From Arminella tubonensis (GTDB lineage: Bacteria > Pseudomonadota > Alphaproteobacteria > Rhizobiales > Rhizobiaceae), in assembly GCF_003240585.1 (NCBI RefSeq), contig NZ_PCDP01000051.1, positions 1 through 64,000 on the forward strand: DNA of 64,000 nucleotides, read 5' to 3'. This document shows, piece by piece, positions 8,208 to 16,455 of this stretch; the stretch's first letter is position 1, and the number at the start of each line of letters is the position of its first letter. Position numbers and translations under genes: made by a program. The notes beneath the pieces are model-generated. The model was not told where the DNA came from, did not search any database, and was given only the letters and a program-made list of their open reading frames with translations.

Positions 8208-9230
8208 ATGCGTTTACCGCACATGATCGCTGTCCTATTCATTATCCTTTTGCTCATCGCCGTCGCCATCGGCTACTCCACCTATAAGGCGCGCGCCATC
8301 GAGCAGGCCTTTCCGAACGTCGGAGAGCTGACTGACGTCGGCGGATTCCGCATGAATGCGGTGCATCTGCTGCGCCCGCGGGGTGCCGATCTTCCGCCGC
8401 TGGTCTTCATCCATGGCGCCAGCGGAAATTTGCGAGACCAGCTGGAGGCCTTCGAGGGGCCCTTGCGGCGCCGGGCCGAAATGCTGTTCGTCGACCGCCC
8501 CGGCCACGGCTATTCCGAACGCGGTGGACCGGAAAATGCGTTTCCCTCCGGCCAGGCTGACGCGATCGCGCGACTGATGGACAGGCGCGGCATAGCGAAT
8601 GCCATCATTGTAGGCCATTCCTTCGGCGGCGCGATCGCCGCCGCCTTTGCTCTTCGCCATCCGCAAAGGACCGTCGGCCTGCTCTTTCTTGCCCCGGCGA
8701 CCCATCCCTGGCCCGGCGGCATCGACTGGTACTACACGCTTGCGGCAATGCCGGTCATTGGCTGGTTGTTCTCCCATGCCTTCGTCATCCCGGCCGGGCT
8801 CCGCCGCCTGGAGCAAGGAACGATCGGCGTCTTCCGTCCAAACGCACGGCCGGCCGGATATGTCGAAAAGACAGCCCCTGCCCTGGTGCTGCGGCCCCAC
8901 ACCTTCCGCAACAATGCCGCCGACGTCGCCAACCTGCTGGATTATGTGAAGACGGAAGCACCGCGATACCGCGAAATCACGGCGCCGACCGTCATCATCA
9001 CCGGTGACAGCGACGACATCGTGCTCGAGGAATTGCACTCCCGCGGCCTCGCCCGCGATATTGCCGGAGCCGAGCTCGTCACCATCCACAATCTCGGTCA
9101 CAAACCGGAATACATCGCAACCGACGTCGCGATCGCCGCCCTTGAGCGACTGGCGGGCAGTCCGCGCGACCTCCAGCATATTGCCCGAGACGCCGAGGAG
9201 CGTATCGCCGGCATCCTGCCGGCGACCTGA
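8208..9230 (+). CDS. Membrane-anchored alpha/beta hydrolase
   Basis: 340 residues. An N-terminal hydrophobic segment (residues about 6-24) acts as anchor or uncleaved signal. The alpha/beta hydrolase core follows: oxyanion region FIHGASGN, FVDRPGHGYS, nucleophile elbow GHSFGG with Ser138, an acid in TGDSDDIV, and the catalytic His in HNLGHKPEY. The substrate cannot be told from the sequence; relatives include haloperoxidase-like and lipase-like esterases. It stands alone, 78 bp after the TPR gene and convergent with the SDR gene. Confidence 0.85.
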   Translation: MRLPHMIAVLFIILLLIAVAIGYSTYKARAIEQAFPNVGELTDVGGFRMNAVHLLRPRGADLPPLVFIHGASGNLRDQLEAFEGPLRRRAEMLFVDRPGHGYSERGGPENAFPSGQADAIARLMDRRGIANAIIVGHSFGGAIAAAFALRHPQRTVGLLFLAPATHPWPGGIDWYYTLAAMPVIGWLFSHAFVIPAGLRRLEQGTIGVFRPNARPAGYVEKTAPALVLRPHTFRNNAADVANLLDYVKTEAPRYREITAPTVIITGDSDDIVLEELHSRGLARDIAGAELVTIHNLGHKPEYIATDVAIAALERLAGSPRDLQHIARDAEERIAGILPAT

Positions 9231-9253
9231 AGGCAGGCGTCGCGGATCGTCGA

Positions 9254-9970
9254 CTAAGCCGCGAGCCGCAAACCTCCATCGCAGACGATCGTATGCCCCG
9301 TCATGAAGCCGTTCGAGATCAGGAATGTGATTGCCTTGGCGACATCGTCAGCCTGACCCACCCGACCGACCGGCGTCTTTGCTGCATACTCGGCAAACAC
9401 GCCCTTCTTCTGATCCTCCGGCAGGAAGTCCCACCACGGCGTATCGATTACACCAGGCGAGACGCAGTTCACCCGCATCGGCTTTAGCTCGACCGCAAGC
9501 ACCGGCACAAGCGCCTCGATTGCCGCATTTGCCGCCGCCAGACCGGCCGTGCCTGGAAAGGCGGCTTGCGCCGAGACCGCCGAAACGAAGGTGATGCTTC
9601 CGTCCCCAGGCAGGAATGGCAGCGCCGTCTGCGCCGTCGCGAAATGCGGAAAGACCTTCTGCTCGAAGCCGCCACGAACCTCCGCCACTTCGACGCTTGC
9701 GAACGGCCCGCCACCCCTTGCGCCGCTGAGTGCGAGGACGAGATGATCGAAGCTGCCGATCTCCGCAAAGCCGCTGCGGAGGCTTTTCGAATCGGCGCCG
9801 TCCATGACGATTGCTTGAGCCGCGCCTGCCAGCGAGTCATTTGCGGATCTCAGCCTCGCCGGATCCCGGCCGGTAATAGTGACCTTGAAACCAAGCCCGA
9901 TGAGTCGGCCTGCGGTGGCAAGACCTACGCCCGATGATCCGCCGACGATGACCACGTGTTGCAATGACAT
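9254..9970 (-). CDS. Short-chain dehydrogenase-like protein lacking the YxxxK motif
   Basis: 238 residues from the ATG at 9970, which has AAAGGA upstream. The NAD(P)-binding segment GGSSGVGLA (residues 10-18) and the SDR fold, with ITFVSAVSA (Ser130/133) and VNCVSPGVIDTP, are clear. The position of the catalytic Tyr is Leu144 and that of the Lys is Asn148 (segment PGTAGLAAANAAIEAL), so the usual proton relay is missing. Similar atypical SDRs occur widely beside regulators, as here with the divergent XRE/MmyB gene, which may control it. Activity is uncertain. Confidence 0.85.
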   Translation of the reverse strand: MSLQHVVIVGGSSGVGLATAGRLIGLGFKVTITGRDPARLRSANDSLAGAAQAIVMDGADSKSLRSGFAEIGSFDHLVLALSGARGGGPFASVEVAEVRGGFEQKVFPHFATAQTALPFLPGDGSITFVSAVSAQAAFPGTAGLAAANAAIEALVPVLAVELKPMRVNCVSPGVIDTPWWDFLPEDQKKGVFAEYAAKTPVGRVGQADDVAKAITFLISNGFMTGHTIVCDGGLRLAA

Positions 9971-10075
9971 GATTGCTGTCCTTTGAATGAATGTGAAAAC
10001 CACGTGCGGAACCCAGTTTTCCTGGCCGCACGTCCCCAATTTGCACAGGGGGAAAACCGCAAACAGTTCTGCTTT

Positions 10076-10102
10076 TATCCTAGCATCAATCCTGATAGGA
10101 TA
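10076..10102. promoter_or_regulatory. Palindrome overlapping the SD of the MmyB-type regulator
   Basis: Perfect 7-bp arms TATCCTA (10076-10082) and TAGGATA (10096-10102) around a 13-bp spacer, just upstream of the regulator ATG at 10108. The right arm contains the AGGA ribosome-binding site. This is a good candidate operator for autoregulation and for the divergent SDR gene; inferred only from symmetry and position. Confidence 0.45.
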
Positions 10103-10107
10103 CCCGT

Positions 10108-11016
10108 ATGAGCGAGAACTTGGCCACCATCGAAGCCCGTCGTCGAGAATCGGGAGATTTCCTGCGGTCGCGGCGCGAAAGACTGGCACCCGCAAGCGTC
10201 GGCCTGCCGGAAGGCTACCGTCGGCGAACCCCGGGACTTCGACGCGAGGAGGTTGCCATGCTCGCAGGCGTTGGGACCACCTGGTATACGTGGCTCGAAC
10301 AAGGTCGCGACGTGAGGCCTTCCGCTGAGGTGTTGACGGCATTGGCCGATACCTTGCGGCTGGACACGGCGGAGCGACGCCACCTCTTCATCCTCAACGA
10401 TCGCCCGCCGCCCGAGACCGCAGCAACCGACCCAGGCCGAGTATGCGAACCGCTGCAGAGGATGCTGGCGAGCCTCACGCAGCAGCCGGCCTATGTCGTC
10501 GGCAAGCGCTGGGATGTACTGGCGTGGAACCGCGCCGCGGCGATGCTCTTCGGCGACTACGGCAAACTGCAAGGCGACGAGCGCAACATCATGCATCTCG
10601 TCTTCGCCAACGAGGAACACCGGAAACTACTGGTCGATTGGGAAACGGTCGCCCGGATGTCGCTGGCGATGTTTCGCTCCGACAACGCTCGCTACGCAGG
10701 CGATCCGGATTTCGAACGTCTCGTCTCGACGCTGAAGAAGGCAAGTCCCGAATTTCGCGAATGGTGGCAACGCCATGAAGTCCTTCGCCCGCTGACCGGC
10801 CACAAACGCATTCGACACCCTGAACAGGGGTTGATGTCGTTCGAGCACACCAGCCTTTCTGTGACGGACCAGCCGGACATGAAGTTGGTGGTCTATACCC
10901 CTGTCGAAACGGATGGAACCATCGGCAAGCTTGCGGAACTGCTCGGCCAGGCAAGCCCCAGGGAAGCCCCGCCATGGGGCCAACCCTGGACACCATCGCA
11001 AAATTTGGAGCCGTGA
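10108..11016 (+). CDS. XRE-family regulator with MmyB-like ligand domain
   Basis: 302 residues. Residues about 15-95 form the helix-turn-helix of the MmyB/XRE type: GDFLRSRRERLAP, RRTPGLRREEVAMLAGVGTTWYTWLEQGRDVRPS. The C-terminal 180 residues match the MmyB-like ligand-binding domain (PAYVVGKRWDVLAWNRAAAMLFGDY and the LVYTPVETDG-type ending). Members usually sit divergent from an SDR or other oxidoreductase and repress it, which is the arrangement here. Confidence 0.9.
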   Translation: MSENLATIEARRRESGDFLRSRRERLAPASVGLPEGYRRRTPGLRREEVAMLAGVGTTWYTWLEQGRDVRPSAEVLTALADTLRLDTAERRHLFILNDRPPPETAATDPGRVCEPLQRMLASLTQQPAYVVGKRWDVLAWNRAAAMLFGDYGKLQGDERNIMHLVFANEEHRKLLVDWETVARMSLAMFRSDNARYAGDPDFERLVSTLKKASPEFREWWQRHEVLRPLTGHKRIRHPEQGLMSFEHTSLSVTDQPDMKLVVYTPVETDGTIGKLAELLGQASPREAPPWGQPWTPSQNLEP

Positions 11017-11061
11017 CGACGTCGCCGGTACGAAGCCCAAACCCATCGGACGCGCCCAATT

Positions 11062-12000
11062 TCAGAGGCTTTGAGCAGACATGCCGCTCACGGCCTCGAA
11101 CGGAGCACGGCTGTATTCTCCGAGCGACTGGCGTACCGCCTGCAGCATGATGGTCGCCAGCCTTTCCGTCGCGGGGCTCTGCTCAGCCTCTGCCCGGTGC
11201 AGGACCAGATCAAGCTTCGGCAGCGGCGGCAGGCCGGCTTCCCCCGATGACATGGGCCTGACCCTGTCCGGCAGGCCGAGCGGCGTGCGAATGGTGATCC
11301 CGAGGCCGGCAGCCGTTGCTGCCCACAATCCGCCAAGGCTCGGACTGACGAAGGCTACTCGCCAGGCGATCCCCGCATGATCGAGCGCCCTGGTTGCGGC
11401 AGTCCGCAACAGGCACGGCATCTCCAGCGTTACGAGCGGCATCGGCTCGCTGCTACTCGCATTCCAGTCCACTCGCTCCGATGTAGGCGCCACCCAGCAC
11501 ATCGGCACCTCACCGATACGTTCGCAATGCGCTGTTCTGACGCCGTCGCTCCAGGCGAGCGCCAGATCCAGCCGGCCCGACGTCACGCGCTCGACGAGTT
11601 CCGCGTTGCGCACCACGCGCGCTTCGATCCGCACTTTCGGATGCGCCCGGGCAAAGCGCCCCAGCACCTCCGGCAACAGCCGTTCCCCGAAATCTTCCTG
11701 AAGGCCAAGGCGGACCCAGCCCTCCAGTTCGACGCCCTGGACCGCCGCTGCCGCCTCATCATTGAGCTCGAGCAGCCGGCGGGCATACCCGAGCATGGTC
11801 TCGCCGGCCTCGGTCAAGGCCAGCCCGCGACCTGCCTTCCGGAAGATCGGCGTTCCCGCTTGGTCCTCCAGCTTCTTGATCTGCGAGCTGACGGCAGAGG
11901 TAGAGCGGCCGACACGATCCGCAGCTTTGGCGAAGCTCCCAAGCTCCATTCCAACGACAAAACTCCGAAGCACATCAAGATCGAAGACAACGCGGCCCAT
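11062..12000 (-). CDS. LysR-family transcriptional regulator
   Basis: 312 residues. N-terminal winged HTH (LDVLRSFVVGMELGSFAKAADRVGRSTSAVSSQIKKLEDQAGTPIF pattern, residues 8-55) followed by the LysR substrate-binding domain from about residue 95. It is divergent from the tautomerase-cupin-DUF4865 operon with 115 bp between starts and most likely controls it. No strong ribosome-binding site is seen before the ATG. Confidence 0.92.
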   Translation of the reverse strand: MGRVVFDLDVLRSFVVGMELGSFAKAADRVGRSTSAVSSQIKKLEDQAGTPIFRKAGRGLALTEAGETMLGYARRLLELNDEAAAAVQGVELEGWVRLGLQEDFGERLLPEVLGRFARAHPKVRIEARVVRNAELVERVTSGRLDLALAWSDGVRTAHCERIGEVPMCWVAPTSERVDWNASSSEPMPLVTLEMPCLLRTAATRALDHAGIAWRVAFVSPSLGGLWAATAAGLGITIRTPLGLPDRVRPMSSGEAGLPPLPKLDLVLHRAEAEQSPATERLATIMLQAVRQSLGEYSRAPFEAVSGMSAQSL

Positions 12001-12020
12001 GAAAACAGTCCGTATTTTTG

Positions 12021-12095
12021 GGACGGTTCGTCCACTATTATCTTATTTTCAGGATGATGATGACGTGGGATAGTCCGATCGTCAAGTTTTTGACG
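12021..12095. promoter_or_regulatory. Inverted repeats between divergent LysR gene and tautomerase operon
   Basis: Two short perfect inverted repeats: GGACG-GTT-CGTCC (12021-12033) and CGTCAA-GTTT-TTGACG (12080-12095). They lie in the shared promoter region and are candidate LysR binding sites. The second is only 10 bp upstream of the AGGAGG of the tautomerase gene. Confidence 0.35.
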
Positions 12096-12115
12096 CGCCA
12101 ACATAGGAGGCAGTC

Positions 12116-12505
12116 GTGCCCGTTACCCGCATTTCACTTCTCCGTGGCAAGTCGCCCGAATATCTGAAGGCACTGTCAGACAATTTCCATCGGGCGATGG
12201 TCGAGGTCTTCGACGTGCCCGAGGCCGATCGCTTTCAGGTGATTCATCAGCTTGAGCCGGGCGAACTCGTCTTCGATCGCAATTATTTCGGCGGCCCGCG
12301 TTCCGATGATTTCGTCTTCTTCGACGTCACCATCGGCAAGCCGCGCAGCGCCGAGGTCAAGAAGGAATTCTACCGCCGCATCGTAGCGCTTCTTGCCGAC
12401 GCACCCGGCGTCCGACCTGAGGATGTCATGGTGGTCGTGACCACGACGCAGCGCGAGGACTGGTCGTTCAGCAACGGCCGCGCCCAGATGACCGAGCCGG
12501 CGTAA
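12116..12505 (+). CDS. Tautomerase-family protein (GTG start)
   Basis: 129 residues. A GTG start follows a consensus AGGAGG by 5 nt. After removal of Met, the N-terminal Pro (PVTRISLLRGK) is the catalytic base expected for the tautomerase superfamily; the sequence fits the longer Tautomerase_2 group (MVEVFDVPEADRFQVIHQ, PGVRPEDVMVVVTTTQREDWSFSNG). Such enzymes interconvert keto and enol acids or dehalogenate small acids. It is first gene of a three-gene operon under a divergent LysR regulator. Confidence 0.88.
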   Translation: MPVTRISLLRGKSPEYLKALSDNFHRAMVEVFDVPEADRFQVIHQLEPGELVFDRNYFGGPRSDDFVFFDVTIGKPRSAEVKKEFYRRIVALLADAPGVRPEDVMVVVTTTQREDWSFSNGRAQMTEPA

Positions 12506-12527
12506 ATCGATGAGCGGAGACTGGAAA

Positions 12528-12929
12528 ATGAAACGGATCCACCGCGCCGGCGAAGCCACCCGACAATCCCCTGACGGCATCGCCAGCAAGTTATTCTGGG
12601 TCGAAATGCTCGCCGAGGGAGCAGGCGACAGCGAGCTCGGCGCCATGCGCGCAACGCTCGAACCCGGCACGGTGACGCGCTGGCACACCCACCCACGCGG
12701 GCAGATCCTTTATGCTCTGTCCGGTGTTGGACTGGCACAGCGCGACGGCGGCGAGATCGAGGAATTGCGGGCGGGAGACTGCATCACATTTGCGGCCGAC
12801 GAGCGGCATTGGCACGGCTCTGCGCCGACCTCCACCTTCGCCTATATCAGCATTCAGGGCGCCCGAGACGGCAGTGCGGTGACGTGGCTCGAACCGGTCA
12901 ACCGGAACCGACAGGAGGAAATATCATGA
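12528..12929 (+). CDS. Small cupin-domain protein
   Basis: 133 residues from the ATG at 12528 (GGAG about 11 nt upstream); an ATG at 12510 is possible but lacks a ribosome-binding site. One cupin_2 barrel: motif 1 TRWHTHPRGQILYALSG with two His, motif 2 GDCITFAADERHWHGSA with His. It probably binds a metal and may act as an isomerase, decarboxylase or dioxygenase. Its stop overlaps the next start as ATGA. The operon suggests it works on the same small aromatic or keto-acid substrate as the tautomerase. Confidence 0.85.
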   Translation: MKRIHRAGEATRQSPDGIASKLFWVEMLAEGAGDSELGAMRATLEPGTVTRWHTHPRGQILYALSGVGLAQRDGGEIEELRAGDCITFAADERHWHGSAPTSTFAYISIQGARDGSAVTWLEPVNRNRQEEIS

Positions 12930-13498
12930 TCGCGATGCAATACAGCTTCACTCTACCGGCGGACTACGACATGTCGATCATCGATCGTCGTATCGACGAC
13001 AAGGGCCCGTTGCTCGATAATTTTCCGGGCCTCAAGTTCAAGGCATACCTGACCGCGAGGATAGGCGACACGACAACGGCAAGCCGGGAAAATCTCTACG
13101 CCCCTTTCTATGTCTGGGAAAAGGAAGCGGGCTTGAACGACTTCGTCTGCGGACCGGGTTTCGCCGCCGTCGCCGGCTCCTTCGGCCGCCCTCGGATCAG
13201 GACCTGGATCGCCTGGCAGACCGCCATCTCCACTCATATCAACGCCGCACGGTTCGCGACACGTGAGCTATTCGACATTGCGCCATACGACCCGCTGGAC
13301 GAAATGCGAAAGCGCGAAAGTGAGGCGGTTGCGCAGGATGTGCAGGCCGGTGGCGCGCTGGCATCTGTGGCGGCATTCGAGCCGACCAGCTGGACCCGCG
13401 TGCGCTTCAGGCTTTGGGATGAACTCCCAGGCACCGCGTTGGCGGCAGGACCTCTCGCCTATCGGATAGGGCACCTGTCACTGCCCCAAAGCGTCTGA
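12926..13498 (+). CDS. DUF4865 family protein
   Basis: 190 residues starting at an ATG preceded by AGGAGGAAAT. It matches the DUF4865 family as I recall it: YSFTLPADYDMSIIDRRIDDKGPLLDNFPGLKFKAYL, then PFYVWE, and GRPRIRTW. The fold is likely a ferredoxin-like (dimeric alpha/beta barrel) monooxygenase-type domain, suggested by the FYVWEKEAGLNDFVCGPGF region; this is inference. Translation is coupled to the cupin gene. No biochemical role is known to me. Confidence 0.8.
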   Translation: MIAMQYSFTLPADYDMSIIDRRIDDKGPLLDNFPGLKFKAYLTARIGDTTTASRENLYAPFYVWEKEAGLNDFVCGPGFAAVAGSFGRPRIRTWIAWQTAISTHINAARFATRELFDIAPYDPLDEMRKRESEAVAQDVQAGGALASVAAFEPTSWTRVRFRLWDELPGTALAAGPLAYRIGHLSLPQSV

Positions 13499-13607
13499 AC
13501 GAGCGCGGGGAAAATTGGTGTCACCGGGACAAGGTCTTTCTTCCATCAGCAATCCGGGGCTTCTATGGATGGGAACATTCCAATCCTCTGCAGCAAAAGA
13601 GTGCCCC

Positions 13608-14588
13608 ATGGTCGATATTGCAATGATCGAAGCCGCCCGCACCCGCATCGGCGGACGCGCAAAGCGGACGCCGCTTCTCTCCTCGCCATTCCTTGACGAG
13701 ATTGCCGGCCGTCGCCTTTTCGTCAAGGCCGAGTGCCTGCAGCATTCGGGGTCTTTCAAGTTTCGCGGCGGCTGGTCGGCCGTCTCGGGGCTCGATCCCG
13801 CTGTCCGCGAAAAGGGCGTCATCGCATTTTCCTCCGGCAACCATGCTCAGGGTGTTGCACTTGCGGCAAGAATGCATGGCATCCCCGCGGTGATCGTCAT
13901 GCCGATGGACGCCCCGAAGTTGAAGATCGACAACACACGCGCCTTCGGTGCCGAGGTTGTGCTCTACGATCGCCAGAACGAGGACCGCGACGCGATCGGC
14001 GCGGCGCTCTCGAGCGAGCGCGGCCTGACGCTGATCAAGCCATTCGACGAACCGCTTGTGATCGCCGGCCAGGGAACGACCGGGCTGGAGATCGCCGAGC
14101 AGGCGGCCGATGAAGATATCGGCGCGGCCGAGGTGCTCGTACCCTGCGGCGGTGGCGGCCTGACCGCCGGCATCGCGCTGGCGCTCGAAGCGCGCTCCCC
14201 TTCTTTCAGGGTGCGGCCTTGCGAGCCGGCGGGCTTCGACGACACGACGCGTTCCCTTGCCTCCGGAAAGATCGAGAGAAACGCCACCCTGCTCGGCTCG
14301 ATCTGCGATGCCATCATCACCCCTCAGCCTGGCAACATCACCTTTCCGATCATGCAACGTCTTTGCGGTCCCGGCGTCGTCGTAACCGACCGGCAGGCCT
14401 TGGATGCCATGGCGCTCGCCTTCACGCGCCTTAAGATCGTCATCGAACCCGGCGGGGCTGTCGCCCTGGCAGCAGCGCTTTTCCACGGCAACGAGATTGT
14501 CGGGGACACGGTTATCGCTGTCGCCTCAGGGGGCAATGTCGATGCCAACGTCTTCATGGCAGCGCTTGACGGCTATCGCGATCGCTAA
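13608..14588 (+). CDS. Threonine/serine dehydratase, PLP fold type II
   Basis: 326 residues from the ATG at 13608 (AAAGAG 8 nt upstream); the frame is open further upstream without a good start. PLP-lysine motif SGSFKFRGG with Lys51, the substrate loop SSGNHAQG, and the phosphate-binding PCGGGGL. It has no C-terminal ACT regulatory domain, so it is the catabolic-type enzyme (or serine racemase-like) that deaminates Ser/Thr to keto acids. It is monocistronic, after the DUF4865 operon but with its own upstream gap of 109 bp. Confidence 0.9.
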   Translation: MVDIAMIEAARTRIGGRAKRTPLLSSPFLDEIAGRRLFVKAECLQHSGSFKFRGGWSAVSGLDPAVREKGVIAFSSGNHAQGVALAARMHGIPAVIVMPMDAPKLKIDNTRAFGAEVVLYDRQNEDRDAIGAALSSERGLTLIKPFDEPLVIAGQGTTGLEIAEQAADEDIGAAEVLVPCGGGGLTAGIALALEARSPSFRVRPCEPAGFDDTTRSLASGKIERNATLLGSICDAIITPQPGNITFPIMQRLCGPGVVVTDRQALDAMALAFTRLKIVIEPGGAVALAAALFHGNEIVGDTVIAVASGGNVDANVFMAALDGYRDR

Positions 14589-14818
14589 GTCAAAGACACA
14601 AAATTGGTTGTGCCGATGGAAATCGGCGCAACGCTGTTCCGAAGCTGGACAGCTTAGACCTGATATCCCGTGATCTTCCCGAATATCTCCAAAATCTGAA
14701 AACGATTTGATAAGTGCGACTTCCGAAAGCGGGTGGCACGTATATTAGTATTGCCTACAATATAGTAATAAACACCGCGCCGTGGGGCAAACAAACACAT
14801 CGGAGATTTTGGAGCGAT

Positions 14819-14837
14819 CTGAGGCATGAAGCCTCAG
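14819..14837 (+). promoter_or_regulatory. Inverted repeat in the leader of the Dyp peroxidase gene
   Basis: CTGAGGC-ATGAA-GCCTCAG, perfect 7-bp arms, ending 6 bp before the GGAGGG ribosome-binding site. It is either an operator or an mRNA hairpin. An AT-rich dyad (TATTG/CAATA core at 14749-14762) lies further upstream near the likely promoter. Confidence 0.35.
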
Positions 14838-14852
14838 GCGGAGGAGGGAAAT

Positions 14853-16379
14853 ATGGCATTGCAACATCTGGATACTGGCGACAACAGCAACATTGATCTT
14901 GGTGACATACAGGGCGATATTCTGATCGGCCTGCAGAAAGACGCACAAGTCTTCGTCTTCTTCAAAATCGACGATATCCCGACATTCAAGAAGAAGCTGA
15001 CGGCACTGCGCCCGTTGATCACCTCGACCAAGACCGTGATCGACCGCGAGCGACAGATTGGCGATGCCAAAGCCGCCAGCAATCATTCGAGGTTGCCGCT
15101 GTTCGGATGCAATGTCGGATTCACCTATCCCGGCCTCGGCAAGCTGATGGGCAATCCCAATTTCGGTGATGCCGCACCCACTCTGGATCCCTCGTTCAAG
15201 GGTGGCGCCAAGGCGAGCGCCGCGACACTGAAGGATGACACCAGCGTATGGAAGGTGCCGTTCACCAACGGCAGCATCGATGGTGTTTTCCTTGTTACCG
15301 GGCCGGGCCTTGCCGGAACCCGCGCCCATGCGGACGCCATCATCGCCGAGCTCGACGACACTGTCACCATTCTCTACGACGAACACGGCCAGACCCGCCC
15401 GCAACGCGGCCACGAACATTTCGGCTTCCTCGACGGGGTGTCGCAGCCCGGCGTTCGCGGCCTGACGAAGCGAGAGAACCCGCTCGACAAGGAGCAGGGT
15501 CTACCGGGCCAGGACCTTATCCATCCCGGCGAGTTCGTCTTCGGCTATCCGGGCCAGGTCCCACCGGTCGCCGGTGGCGGCATTACCAAGGAGACCATCG
15601 GCGATATCGTCGCGCCGCCCTTCCCTTGGATGCTGAACGGCTCCTACATGGTCTTCCGCCGGCTGGAGCAAAAGGTGCTGACGTTCCGCGATTTCGTCGA
15701 GACGGAAGCCGCGACGCTGCAAATGGATTCCGGAATGCTCGCTGCCCGCATGGTCGGCCGCTGGCCGAGCGGCGCTCCGCTATCCCTGGCACCACTGCAG
15801 GACGACCCGGCGCTCGGCGGCGACAAGATGGCAAACAACGACTTCGAGTTCGAACAGGATCCGTTCCAGCGGCGCTGTCCTTACGCTGCCCACATCCGCA
15901 AGACCTATCCCCGTGACGACCTGAATGATGCACCTGGTATACCCGCTCTTGCCGGCGAAGGTGGCGAAGCTTCCGTCCAGACCAGACGCCTGCGCCGCGC
16001 CGGCATTCCATTCGGGCCGGAAGTCTCCGATGACGACACCCTCGGCGCCGAGCAGTCGCGCGGATTGATGTTCGTCTGCTACCAGACGTCGATCGTCGAA
16101 CAGTTCGAGTTCGTGCAGCAATCCTGGGCCAACAATCCCGACTTCGTCTTTGGAAAGGTCCGGCCCGGACCGGGTGGCGTCGCCGTTCACCCGGGACATG
16201 ACCCGATCATCGGGCAGGCCGGTGGCCCTCGCCACATGGACGAGCCGATCCCCAACTATCCCATAGGCAGCAAGCACAAGACCATGGACATCCCACAGCA
16301 ATTCATCATCTCCACGGCGGCGGGCTATTTCTTCATGCCGTCGCTCAATGCTCTGCTTTCGGGACCACTGGTTTCCTGA
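14853..16379 (+). CDS. Dyp-type heme peroxidase
   Basis: 508 residues from the ATG at 14853, which follows GGAGGGAAAT; the frame also opens at 14826. Dyp hallmarks are the GFLDGVSQPG motif (catalytic Asp194) and a long C-terminal half with CPYAAHIRKTYPR, where His is the likely proximal heme ligand, and a late arginine-rich substrate region. At over 500 residues it resembles the larger C/D-type enzymes rather than compact DypB. There is no Tat or Sec signal, so it is cytoplasmic, and there is no encapsulin gene nearby. Likely roles are peroxide-dependent oxidation of dyes, phenols or porphyrins. Confidence 0.9.
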   Translation: MALQHLDTGDNSNIDLGDIQGDILIGLQKDAQVFVFFKIDDIPTFKKKLTALRPLITSTKTVIDRERQIGDAKAASNHSRLPLFGCNVGFTYPGLGKLMGNPNFGDAAPTLDPSFKGGAKASAATLKDDTSVWKVPFTNGSIDGVFLVTGPGLAGTRAHADAIIAELDDTVTILYDEHGQTRPQRGHEHFGFLDGVSQPGVRGLTKRENPLDKEQGLPGQDLIHPGEFVFGYPGQVPPVAGGGITKETIGDIVAPPFPWMLNGSYMVFRRLEQKVLTFRDFVETEAATLQMDSGMLAARMVGRWPSGAPLSLAPLQDDPALGGDKMANNDFEFEQDPFQRRCPYAAHIRKTYPRDDLNDAPGIPALAGEGGEASVQTRRLRRAGIPFGPEVSDDDTLGAEQSRGLMFVCYQTSIVEQFEFVQQSWANNPDFVFGKVRPGPGGVAVHPGHDPIIGQAGGPRHMDEPIPNYPIGSKHKTMDIPQQFIISTAAGYFFMPSLNALLSGPLVS

Positions 16380-16392
16380 CGTGCAATAACAG

Positions 16393-16426
16393 AAAGCCCG
16401 CCGTCTCGTTTGAGCCGGCGGGCTTT
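16393..16426. terminator. Bidirectional terminator between Dyp peroxidase and pyk
   Basis: AAAGCCCGCCG (16393-16403) pairs with CGGCGGGCTTT (16416-16426). The A and T tails allow function for both convergent genes. Confidence 0.8.
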
Positions 16427-16455
16427 GCATTTGGTGGCGCTAGCGAGTGACCGGC

